Shown here in pieces: positions 34,463 to 46,100 of a DNA stretch of 64,000 nucleotides; positions within the stretch are counted from its first letter, which is position 1; every line of letters begins with the position of its first letter. The position numbers were made by a program, and so were the translations under genes. Source of the DNA: Chrysopilus asiliformis (taxonomy: Eukaryota > Arthropoda > Insecta > Diptera > Rhagionidae); assembly GCA_964034945.1 (NCBI GenBank), contig OZ035961.1, positions 14,957,243 to 15,021,242 on the forward strand, in the 5' to 3' direction. Below the pieces are notes generated by a model that saw only the letters and a list, made by a program, of their open reading frames with translations, was not told the DNA's origin and did not search any database.

Positions 34463-37400
34463 TTAGTTGCATGGTGGGTCCTTTGAATTCGTCCAAACGG
34501 TTTCTTCCAGCCAACAAGCATACTCTGATATCCGAGTGTATACAGAAACAGCAACGTTACATGATGGCACACGGAACGACGATATTCCCATTACAAACGG
34601 CACTTCTTCGTCCGCATATGTCTTTTGCATTTTTGCGATAACCGGTCCACCAGAATCTCCCTGAAAATTTTGTTTAGATAATTAAAATTGAATGATTTTT
34701 AAGCAAATAGAATAGAAATTCAGTTGATGAACATATTTCGAGAAAAAAAAATACTTCGGTTTATGAACAGTAGTATTTGGGTTTCGGTTTATGATGTCGA
34801 ATTCCAACTATACTTCACCAAATTAAAATAAATTTCAATCAATATTTAACCTGTCTAAGCCGGACTTTGAATAAACCAGAATTCTGACAAACCCAGACAA
34901 TTTTCTTGGCCCCGTGCGATTCCAAACTCATACAATTTTCACTGTATTAAAATTTCGTACTTACTCTACAACTATCTGCAATATTCCCCAATTCCACTGC
35001 ATTTCCGGCACACAATTGCGATTCTATAATACTATCTGGAATTTTGTAACTATCTCTCCTGAACGATTTGTCACATACATTCTTTTCTCTTACTTTTATG
35101 TCGAATTTTAAAAGATCATCTGAAGGACGCGCAGATTTCGCTGATTTGAAATAAAATCGAAATATTTTTTTAATTGTTTAAATTGTAAATAAATTTATTA
35201 TCACTACCTCCATAACCGACTGCTTCTAATGGTTGATCTGGCATAGCATCATCATCCCAAAGACAGATTGGCGTGAATTCTTGCCTAAAAATGTTTATAA
35301 AGATTAGGTCTAACTTTATAAGATTTATATACTCCCTATAACTGCATTTTCGGTGTATGACACGTATCTGTCACTATACCAGATAAACTTCTGGGGTCAG
35401 ATATCTGTCATACACGAAAAATGCTAATTATAGGTTGAATTCCTAACTCAACAACTAACCAATAAGAAAAAAAAATGATGCTTACCGGGCACAACCATCC
35501 AGTTTTAGTAATGCAATATCGTTGTAAGTTTGATTTGACACATATTTCGGATGCATAATATGTGAAGCGACTCTCATGTCAGTGGCTAAAATACTTTTAT
35601 TTCCAAGACTCTCACCACCCAAACGTACGTAATGTGGTTGTCCGCCTCTATTTAAGAGACATTAGAAAAAAATGTAAATTTCTTATATTTATAAGAAATA
35701 TAAAATTACTGAATGCAATTTCCACTTGTTACAACATATCGTCTATCAACTAGAAAACCGCCACAATTAAATTCCAGATTGTTTGTTGTTGGATTTATCC
35801 ATCCTAGCATAGCCTGAAAAAAAAATTTTAGAGTGAGATTTTTATTTAAATTAAAAATGAATTAAAACAAGAAACCATATGTGGGTATTCCCGTGATTTC
35901 GCCGGAACAGTTTTATCTAAACGTCTCGGTTTTTCTGGCTCCGGTGGATATGATCGGGGGAAATAATTTTCTATAATGTACAATTTTAGAAATGCATCAG
36001 TTGGAGATAATCGATGTTTTGGCGGTGGCGGGGGTAAATATCGAGTATATCGTTTGGCTCTTTCAGGTCTTCCATGGTAAAATTTACACACTGTAACAAA
36101 TCAAATTAGTATTAACTTGACTTTATTTTTTAAAATGTCTATTGATAAACTTAGGTGTTAAAATTATTTTTGATCGTTTTCATATTTAATCGATTTTTGG
36201 GGCTGTCCATAAAATATGCCGCAATAACTTTAAATTTTTGATTTGTGGGACATGTTTTCCTTTTCCCATAATTTTTGATTGTGACACATGATTTCTTTGT
36301 CCCCTAATTCTTGGAAGTGACACATTCCTTTTTAGATCCGGTGACTATTTTCCGCGATCAATCCCGAAAAATGTGTGGAGTAGTTAAGGATAAGGGCGGT
36401 CAGGAAGGATGGCACAAACGTTTCAAAAATGAGACAACAAATTTTATATAGAAAACAAACAATGATGGAACGAAACTGAAGAAATCAAATCCGGGAAAAA
36501 CAACCAATAGTGTACAGTCGATTTTTTTTAAACACGATGTAGCGAAATACTATAAATCAAGAGCTACCCTGTGCCAAGTAAACAGTCACTCAATTTAGCG
36601 TGCTCTCTATAAAAAAAATGCTATAAAAATTGAGAAAATCGAATAAGAGAAATGTACCGCCGGCAAAATCCTTTAAAATGCATGCAACTTCAGTTGAAAT
36701 TTGTGAAATGACATGCGCCGCAGGCAAAATTTACTCACAGCCGAACTCAAAATTTACTCACAGCCGAACTCAAAGCTGAAGTAGATATTTAGTTTTGGCG
36801 TAGTTAGTGATAGTTACTTCTCGCGTTTGTTAAATTATAGCACTAAGTTGAATCTGAGCAATATACTTAAATTCGAGACTGTGTTAGCTAATTCGGGACA
36901 TATGGTCACCCTATTCTTAGATTAAATGAGCCAAATTTTAGCTCAATCGGTTTCCGAGTTAGAGGAGACCTTCAAAAAAAAGCTTAAACTCCTCGATTTT
37001 TCACTTAATTTTTCGCCCTTCTCAATTTTTGTGATCAAAACTAAGTTTAACTTCTAATATCCAATAGAAAATATAGAAACCTTACTTTTCTGAAGTACTC
37101 CTTCTGGACTACATTTCTTTTTGGGATCGTCGGGATCCAGGGATTGTGCAAACACCTGACCTGCTATATTTTTCTTCGTTGCTTGAATTTCTTCCAATGG
37201 ACAGCACAGAACTGGATTCCTATTGACATGAAAACAAACTGGCACCCTACGAAAAGTCAAAATATCAGATGATGAAGGGCAATCATCGGGTGTTTGGCAC
37301 GTTCCAATATCATTTGTATCAGTGATCACACAACTGGAATTTATTGTTAATGGGTGATCTTTTGGTGACAACGGTCCATCTTTTCCCATGGGTAAAACCG

Positions 37401-37582
37401 CAAAAAGATTTTTTTCCCCTTCTGTTAATTGTTGACTTTCTCCATAATCTATAATTTATTCAACCAATTTTTCCATATTATTTTATACACAACATAATTA
37501 TGTACTTAATTCAATTTTTGTGATTCTCACCAACACTTAAACACCACACCATTAAAATTATTTCAATCTTTCGAAACCGCAT
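34463..37582 (-). CDS. P1: CLIP-domain serine protease homolog, catalytic His replaced
   Basis: Eight exons: 37582-37531, 37448-37086, 36090-35876, 35813-35710, 35647-35486, 35284-35208, 35140-34965 and 34660-34463, giving 448 residues. A signal peptide (MRFRKIEIILMVWCLSV) is followed by a CLIP domain at about 57-100 with six Cys, a linker with a single Cys before FHG-type sequence, and a chymotrypsin-fold domain. Asp288 (NDIALLKL) and Ser386 (GDSGGP) are kept, but the His position reads VVTSGNC, so Asn242 replaces His. The activation motif is also absent (AKSREYPHM follows no IVGG). It should therefore be secreted but not proteolytic. Family knowledge: such homologs can act as cofactors for CLIP proteases. 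The overall pattern is closest to the SNAKE type. It is the last gene of the tandem array and has 77- and 104-base exons where P2/P3 have 86 and 98. Confidence 0.88.
35330..35440. repeat. hairpin MITE in a P1 intron
   Basis: Arms tataactgcattttcggtgt and its imperfect inverse surround a short centre. A relative with the same cggtgtatg..acgtatctg motif lies at 44219-44306. Confidence 0.6.
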
Positions 37583-39466
37583 AATAATTGTGTAATTATT
37601 TTACTAAATAAATACTAAATACTAAATTTTATTTACAAAATAGCACAAAACTTTTTGAATCTGCGTCCGTTAAACTGGAGATATAACTTTGAAATGAAAT
37701 CGAAATGAATATTTTCAAAAATATCAAATGAAACGCACGAAAAATAAATTTATTCGATATCCGCTAATTTGATTTCTAAACACTCGAAAAAATATGGAAA
37801 TATGGTATAATAAAAGAGTGAGACGAAGGGTGAAGAAAGTTTTCTTAGCTATTTTCCTTTTGCTATAAAAGCTTAGATATGTGTTTTTTTTTTGGGTAAA
37901 AAACATAAAGTCGAAAATATTTCGTAGTTTCTTTTTATACTTCAGGTTTCTTGCCTATAGGCGAACTTTTACTGTTTATGACATCGTTTATCATCAAACA
38001 ACGTTACTTCACACCCGAGAGTAAGGAATGTAAATCATTTAACAAAACTGATTAAATTTTTTTGTGAACGAATTTTCATAAGCCAATTTTCGCTATTTTG
38101 TTTATATTTAAATATATTTTTATACTAGGTGTCAAATTAATTTAGATGATAGAAATTAAAAGGCTTTATAATAGAAATCGAAAGGTTTTATGCACATAAT
38201 TTTTTTTTTGTCGGTGCATAACTTAAAAACGATTTGTACTCGGATAAAAATTTAAGGATTTATATGAATAAATGTTTGTTTAACGAGATCTTTTACACCG
38301 AATTTGTTTCCAAAAAAAATCTTTTACACCGAATTTGTTTCAAGTCGCAGTTTTTATCAACATTTGGTGTCAAATGGAAAAATTTTATAAATGTTGGGTG
38401 TAGATTTGACAAAAGTTTTTGGTGCTGTTTTTACATTTTACACCAAATATTAATAAAAACATAAGAAAAACTACAATTTGTCAAGGGTCAATCGTGAAAT
38501 ACTCTATATGAGGACAAACAAAATTTTTAATGAGGGGTCCATTATGGATAACGATCGTAATCGTAACGATCAGAAATTGTGTGTTGTTGTTAGTGTTTTA
38601 TACCAACAACAACAGGTGAATCTCGATCGTTGCGATTACGATCGTTATCCATAATGGACCCCTGATATTCCAAACACATTGTCTTTATAAATTTTTCGAT
38701 GAGATACACTTTTTTTCGAGAGAATGTCAAGAAAAAACTATTCCATTTTCATCGGGGAGGGGGAAGGAGGGATTCAACTGGATTTTGATGTATAAATGAG
38801 TTATGTAAAATCATATTCCAGACACATTTTATCTCTATAAATTTTTTAATAGCCCCACCATTTTCGAGAAAATTGCAAAAAACTGTTTCGGTTGTCTAGG
38901 AGAGGAAGACTGTTTATGTGTTTGATATACTGCACTCATTTTAAATTAAATATTACGATAAATTGCAAATTTATTTCATGATTTAGTTCAATAGCATATC
39001 TGAAGAAGGGACACAAAAAAGGAGGATTTTTATTAATTTTTTTTATCGACCATAATTTAGTTGAGGTTTTTTATACTTCTACAATATTTAACTGGTCATT
39101 TGAAGATGTGATAGAAAGTTATATATTGTAAAAGAAATGCTCAGAGCGTATCGACGGAGAAAATGTAGTTTTTGTATTTTATGACTTTTTTGAATGTTAA
39201 ATAGTGTAACAAATTTTAATTGAGTTTTTTGTTCTTTGCCAAACAGGGTATGAAAACATATTTTTTTAAAACTGGAATTGAATCCAAAAAAAGAATGCTT
39301 TGGGCATCTTACGTATAAAAAATGATAAAGAAAAAACAAATTGATAATTTCTTATTCTCTATATTTAAATTTAAAACAGCAATAAACGTAGGCATTTAAA
39401 TATTACTCTAAATTACATAATATTTACAATTTTCTTTGAACATAAATAATTTGCATTGAAGAGCTT
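37583..39466. other. spacer between P2 and P1
   Basis: It holds the 129-bp MITE at 38534-38662 and fragments of the (GTCY)n family (ttttcgag, cccaccattttcgagaaaattg) at 38700-38900. The P1 promoter should lie at its left end; no convincing TATA/initiator pair was found there. Confidence 0.5.
38534..38662. mobile_element. 129-bp MITE with ~38-bp inverted ends
   Basis: The ends GGGGTCCATTATGGATAACG and the inverse are flanked by TGA at 38531-38533 and 38663-38665. The stem is nearly perfect and the loop is about 50 bases. It is non-coding. Confidence 0.75.
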
Positions 39467-41986
39467 TTAATTACAGTTCGAATAGGTGGAACTTAACCAA
39501 ACATTTTGCTCAATCCAACATACATATGATGATACTCGAGTATACACAGAATAAGCTGCATTGCAACTCGGCACTCCGAATGATGTTATGCCCATCACAT
39601 AGGGGACATTCCGATCTGCATAGCTTTTTTGCATTTTCATACCTAGTGGCCCACCAGAATCACCCTATACAAGAGTGTTTCAATAAAACAGTAAAGCATT
39701 TTTCAGGAAAAAAGTATGTGAAAAATCTATATCTTACATTACAAGTATCCGGCGGATTTTCAATCATCATTGGATATCCCGCGCATAATTGCTCTTCAAC
39801 AATTCCTCTTGGTTGTTTACCTCTATGTCGCCTGAATACATTTTTACAGAAGTTGTTTGCTCTTGACTCCAATTCAATTTTTAATAAAATGTTCGATTTA
39901 GCTTGCGTCGATACTGAAATTAAATAAATGAATAAAAAAAATCATTTTTGTATTGCGAACCATGGATGATTTGCAACAATTATAGGGTTTTCCGCAACCC
40001 ATCAACAGCAGATACACTTCAGACTCCTATTATTTTATATTTACCATCTGTAACTCCATAACCAATTGCTTCCATTCGGTAATCTACTTTCATATTTTGA
40101 GTCCACAAACAAGCAGGTACCACTGTTGATCTGAAAATTGTAGGTAGTAAAATAACTGAATTGTAATACAGATGAACCTCGATAACTCGATGATAATTTT
40201 TTGAATGAAATTTCATGAATTTTATTTGATTGGTATTTACACCATTTCAGTTGTATTTATTTGTAACTTTTCTATTATTATGTTCTACAATTTTATGCAA
40301 CTTAGAGCCGTTTGCACCAACGAAACTTAGCGACTTATGTTTAACTTAAATTATTTAAGTCCCAGAATTTCTACGGTTCAAGTAGGCTAACCGCAACTTA
40401 ATTGTTTAAGAATAGTACGCCCAAACACGGGCCTGAATTGTGTAAATATACCATTAGAATGAAACATGCCGATAAATACGGCTGGAAGATTTACAGAAAC
40501 GCGCATCCGGAAGTTTGCAAATTTAGTGATGTTTTTCTTTGTGTTTAATAAATTTTAACACTAGAAGTACTCAAAATTTTAAACTTAAATAAAATAAAAT
40601 TGATTGATCCAAGGAATTAACTGAAAAAAGTTTCAAGCTACATATTTTGAAATACTCCTAGAATCAGCAGCAATATAATAAAATCAAACATTATTATTAC
40701 ATAAATAATTTTTTTACATAAAGATTTTTTTAACAATACTTACGGAGCACATCTACCTAGCCTTAAAATCGCTATATCGTAATATACTTGAAGAGATGTG
40801 TAGCTCGGATGCACAACATATGAAACTACTGGTATATCACCGGCTTGTATTGAATTATCATCAATTCTGACACCACCTAACCTTACATAATCCGGTTTTC
40901 CAATCCTAATTTAGATGTCAACAATTTGATTTTTTACCACAACAAAAATTTTAAATAAAATCACTTTAAGCAATGTGCAGCTGTTACTACATATCCTCGA
41001 TCAACTAGAAAACCTCCGCAATCGAAGCTTAGAGAGTTCTGATGTAACCAACCCAGTGCAGCCTAAACCAAAAATAGTAAAAAGTAAGAAATTTAAAAAA
41101 ACTTCGAAAAATCCAAAAGTAAGTACCATGTGTAGAAATTCACCTTGTCCTGCTGGCGCCGATTCGCCAGCAATATAGAGTGCTTTTGTTTCTGGAGGAT
41201 CGTCAAATGGTGGTGAAACACTTAATGGTGGGGTATCTTCAAAAATCATTGTGTCTTGGCGAGATGTGATAGGAGATCCAAAGGATTTGTAATATTCATC
41301 CACTCTTGATATTTGATTAAAGAAGTTATTCTGGCTAAATTGATATCGGAGCTCACGTTTGGATCTTGCGTTCCTACTATGAAACTTTTCACACACTTTA
41401 AGAAAACACTTGAGTAATTTCAATTTTTCCAAGGATTAAAAGTTCATACTTCTTTCACTCATTCCGGTCGAGGCCGAACACTGTCCTGGTGCAGCACCCG
41501 CTCCTATCAATTGGCCAAGATTGCTACTTGGTCTGTTCCTTTTTCGATGTGCACTGCGATCCTCGAATTCTGGGCAGCATAATACTGGAGTAAATCCAAT
41601 ATAGAAACATATCGGAGGACGGCGAAAGGTTAAGATCCTTTCCGATGACGGACAATCGTCCTTTTTGAAACAATTTCCAACATCATTTGTATCCGTAATT
41701 AAGCATGATGAATTCAAAGTAAGTGGAATTTTCGAAAAGGAAATTCCATTACTTCCCATTCCAAGTACCGCCAAATCATTTTCATTTTGTACACCATTTG
41801 AATTTAAATAACGATTATTTCTCACTGGGGGCAAATAATATCGATGTGGAACATTTTGCCCAAAAACTAAAACTCGTGAATAAAGAAAACTTTTGTTATA
41901 AATTCACTGAACACGAAAATTTTATTTATCTCACCTACGTGAAAACACAAAAGCACAAAAATCGAATTATTTATCCAATTATTCAT
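39467..41986 (-). CDS. P2: SNAKE-like CLIP-domain serine protease
   Basis: Eight exons: 41986-41935, 41866-41450, 41395-41127, 41062-40965, 40905-40744, 40130-40045, 39913-39738 and 39664-39467, giving 485 residues. A signal peptide at 1-17 precedes a CLIP domain at 72-115 (six Cys ending in VLCCP), a linker ending in TKALY, then IAGESAPAGQGEFLHM and an S1 domain from about Ile231. The triad is His276 (TAAHC), Asp322 and Ser423 (GDSGGP). The residue six before Ser is Asp, as in trypsin-like enzymes. The residue before the new N-terminus is Tyr, not Arg/Lys, and the second Gly of IVGG is Glu. An extra Cys sits in VCWIE and another at the extreme C-terminus. Expected to be a secreted zymogen. 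An alternative acceptor six bases upstream of exon 2 is possible. Confidence 0.9.
40305..40440. repeat. truncated MITE of the 1928-2134 family in a P2 intron
   Basis: It starts with gagccgtttgcaccaacgaa and is collinear with 1929-2060. The other end is missing. Confidence 0.65.
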
Positions 41987-42076
41987 GGTTAACGATTTTT
42001 TTGTTTTTAGCTTGAAGACTAACGATTCATTAGACCGAATCACGAAAGATGCATGGATCAAAGTAGAGATGCAGTT

Positions 42077-42236
42077 GATAAATGTAGAGATATTTTAAAA
42101 AATTCAGATATATAAAAGCTGAAAAGATGAAAATCAAAGAAACTACCAAGAATTTCGATGCTACCATTTTATCAATAAACTTTTTTTTGGAAAGATCCCA
42201 TAATAAAGGTGGGCAAGTGAAAGTGGTTTTGTTTGA
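42077..42236 (-). promoter_or_regulatory. candidate promoter of P2
   Basis: Reading the minus strand, a TATATAT box begins at 42115 and an initiator-like TCAACT has its A at 42077, 38 bases on. P3 has the same spacing (46964 to 46926). Further upstream an element AAAGGTGGGCAAG..GAAAGTGG (plus-strand text, 42205-42231) is also conserved in P3. A GATA-type site (agataag) lies near 42296. Confidence 0.5.
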
Positions 42237-42682
42237 AGCAAAAAATTTTTACACACGGACCTGATTTTGTTCAACAGGTGATAGAAACAAAAACAGATAA
42301 GAAATCATAACAAATATCTTAGTAAATATCATATATGTAGATGTCGATCACAGATTTATAATCATAGATTCCTGATTTTATTTCCGAACAATGTCTCAAG
42401 GCGTTTTTGTTAATTTTAGTAGGATATAATGTGTGCAAAATTGTGTTTTAAACATTTTTTGAAATTACTTTTTCGACAGAAAGAATAAAAAGTAAAAAAA
42501 AAATACTTGTACAGAGAACGGGGAGGCGGTGGTCTGACTGAACTTTAACACTTTTTAAATACTTTTTATTTCATTAATTTTTACGATTTATTTCGAGGCA
42601 TTAAAATTTTTCCCACACTTCTTTGCCCCTCCCCCCCACCCTTTCTCTGGTAATCTGTACAGGATTTACCCAAAAAAATATA

Positions 42683-42954
42683 CACTCAGAAAAATGTTCA
42701 GGTCAACTTTTTGTCAGGTTAACTCTGACCTTACAGAGGTTTCTGTAAGCCAGCTAGTGGTCAGAGTTAACCTATCTAAGGTCAACTCGTGCAGCTCCCA
42801 ATGCCCTACTTCACCTGCTGGTGGCTTAATTTCAGAATTTCTCCGACCACAGGTCAACTCAGTTTTACTTGCCCACATGCAGGCGAACGCGCGCCTGCCC
42901 GAGGCCAATTACGCCGTATGTAGGTCGTCGAGTTAGCCTCCATTTTTCTGAGTG
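42683..42954. mobile_element. MITE with CACTCAGAAAAAT ends and TA target
   Basis: CACTCAGAAAAATG and CATTTTTCTGAGTG bracket 272 bases, with TA at 42681-42682 and 42955-42956. Inside, direct and inverted copies of ggtca.agttaacc occur. The overlapping frames on both strands are not genes. A Tc1/mariner-type MITE is likely. Confidence 0.75.
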
Positions 42955-43092
42955 TAATCACCAAAATTATTACTCATTTAGATTGGCGTTAAAACAAAAT
43001 ATGTGGAAAAAATTATAACTGATAAGAATTATAACAAAATTTTAAATAATTTCGTTAATTAAATAAGATATACTCTTCTATTTATACAGTCT

Positions 43093-43098
43093 TTTATT
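43093..43098 (-). terminator. poly(A) signal of P3
   Basis: AATAAA on the minus strand lies about 80 bases after the P3 stop codon. Confidence 0.5.
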
Positions 43099-43174
43099 TA
43101 AATTTAAATAATTTTCTAAATTACACAATATTTACAATTTCATTTTAACTATAAATCAACTTTATACATAATTT

Positions 43175-46100
43175 TTAATTGCACGGTGTATAACCTGAAC
43201 TTCCCCAGACGTTTTGTTCAATCCAACAAACATATGATGATATTCGAGTATAAACTGAATAAGCTGCATTACATTTTGACACTCCAAATGATGTTACACC
43301 CATTATAAACGGGACTGTTTGACTTGCGTAACTCTTTTGCATTTTCATACCGACCGGTCCACCAGAATCTCCCTACAAAGGCATATTTTAAGAAACGAGT
43401 TTATAAAAATGTATTTTCCGACGACAAAGTCTCGGGTGTGGCGAGAAAAATACAGAATTTCTGAGAAATTTTCCCTTCCCTTACTGAGCATCTTCTCACA
43501 GATGATATAAGCAAAAATTCAAAAATTCGTCTTCATCGGTCGAGTGGTTTACGAGTTAGAGCACAATCGCCTTCATTTTTGTTTGACTATAGATTGTAAT
43601 TTATTTCAATTTTTCACTCTATTTTCAACAAAAATTCAAAATTACAAAAATAAAGTGCAAAATTTAAGTCAAAAAGAAAATTTTAGCTAAACTCTCTCCA
43701 TATAAGCTCGACTTTGTAAGCCACCTGACCGACTAAGCTGATATTTTGGTTCATAGTCATTTTTAACCCTTTCGGTATTTTGATGCCATATGGGATCATG
43801 CTAAAAAATTTGAATTGTCTTATTATTCATTTATTTTCAACACTCTATTCTCATTCAGTGCACCATTAAGTGCATTTTTGACCCAATTTTGATTTTTTGA
43901 GTAAAAAGCTGGACTACAGTGGACGTATTTGAAAAAAATTAAAATTTTTAATTTTTTTTTTGTTTTAAATGAATACTAATAGCTTAAACATCATTAATTT
44001 GTATACAGAGTATTTGTAAAACCCATAGAAAAAAACATGTACCGAAAGGGTTAAATATAGGTTTTGTTAAACATGAATTTAAACTGATAGTTTACTATGG
44101 TTTTTTGCCAGTTTAAACTCATGTCTAACAAAACCTATGTTTAAAAACGACTATGGATACACGCCATTGTGTATCAGGCCCAGAACTCGTCACACTTTAA
44201 GATTAAAATTGCCCTAATAGTATTCTTGGTGTATGCCACGTATCTGCCACTCCAATTGCAACTAAGGTAGTGGCAGATACGCGCATTGCACCAAAAATGC
44301 TACTAAGAGGAAATATTTTTACAGCAAGATAAAAAAAATTGATCTTACGCTGCAAGTATCTGACGGTTTCCCAAGCTCCATTGGATATCCTGCGCATAAT
44401 TGCTCATCCACAATCCCTCTGGGTTGCCTAAGTCTATCCCTTCTATAAATAGTTTGGCAATGTTCGTTACCTTTGGACACTAATTCGATTTTTAATAAAG
44501 TGTTTGATTTAACATTTGTCGCAACTTTAAAATGAAAGAAAAATTGTATTAAAATGTGGTCAATATTTTATAGTTAATAACAAACTGTCCATAACATACG
44601 TTAAACATCTATGGAAAAACACTAGAAAAATGGTTACGGGAGTTTCAAAAAGTCAATCATTACCGTGGCGTATTTTATAGACATTCCCTTAGTAAAAATA
44701 ATATATTTACCATCTGTAACTCCATATCCAATTGCTTCCATTCGGTAATCCACTTTTAAATTCTGATTCCACAAACAAGCAGGTATTACTCTCGAACTGT
44801 AAATAGATTTTATAAACCAAACTAATGTATTGTAATTATTATTTTTTTGTTTATTAGAATACAAAGATTCCAAATATTGTGCGTTATAATTTTGTCTTAT
44901 AAATACCGATCTTTTATGGAGACAGTAAGATCTAAATTGCTGCACAGGCGTTTGAAACTAAAATGTGCGCCAGCAAAAAGTGCGCTTGGTAGGGCTGAGA
45001 CAATTATTCTATGCCAAAAATTTTCAAAACCCCAAATTTGCAAAAAGTGAGTCTCAGGTTTCAGATATCGGAACCGGTTCTTTCAATTTCCAAATCTAAA
45101 TATCGCCATTAAATTCATTATCAAAGCTTTTTGATCCAAAAAATATATATAAACTAAAATGTATGATTTTTTTTATGATATAAATGTATTTACATTAAAA
45201 AACCCTTTTTGCCCCGTTTTTTTTAAATTTCGCGATTTTGGATCCGAATGCCATTTTCACATGCTTTCCATAGCTTTATTTACGGGGTGTTGCGGAATCA
45301 ATTAACTGCGTAAAGCGGGGTCCACGGCACCAGGTTTTTAAAAAGGTGGGTGTCAGTTTTCAAAAAAACGCAAGTTTCAACAGCCCTACATTTTCGACTC
45401 TTCTTAATTTTTTGTGAATGACCTTCAATACACAACCGAAGACCACCCTAAATGGGTGTCATAATTTGTTGACAACCAGTAAGTTAAAAACATAATATTC
45501 GGCCCTAATTTCAGTTTTAAAAACTCATAGTTAGTAAATCGATAGAACATTTTTTATACTTACGGAGCACATCTGCCTAATTTTAAAATGGCTATATCAT
45601 AATACATTTGAGTCGATCTGTAACTTGGATGCACCGTAAACGACGTGACTGGTATATCATCTGCCTGAACTGATCTATCAGAAAGACTGAGACCTCCTAA
45701 TCGCGCGTAGTCCGGTTTTCCACCCCTAATTTAAATTTTGTAAAATAATTTCAAGTTAGCAAAAAAAATGAATTAAAAAAGTCACCTCAAGCAATGTGCA
45801 GCTGTCACAACATATCCTCGATCAACTACAAAGCCCCCGCAATCAAAGCTTAGAGAATTTCCACTTAACCAGCCCAATGCGGCCTTGATGAGGTAAAATA
45901 GAATTGAAAAAAATAGAATAATGTTAAAATTCGGAAAAATCCAATATACCATATGTGGAAATTCATTTGGTCCAGCAGCGGACGATTCGCCGACAATATA
46001 GAGTGCTTTGGTCTTTGGAGGTTCGTCGAAGGGTGGAAAATATCTTGAAGGTGGAGGAATTGCAAAATACGCCCCAGCTCCAGAAATTTGATTCAGGAAA

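Larger units (their letters stand above)
41987..43174. other. spacer between P3 and P2
   Basis: Contents: the P2 promoter, the MITE at 42683-42954 and the P3 3' region, with a minus-strand AATAAA (TTTATT at 43093-43098) about 80 bases past the P3 stop. Nothing else was seen. Confidence 0.55.
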
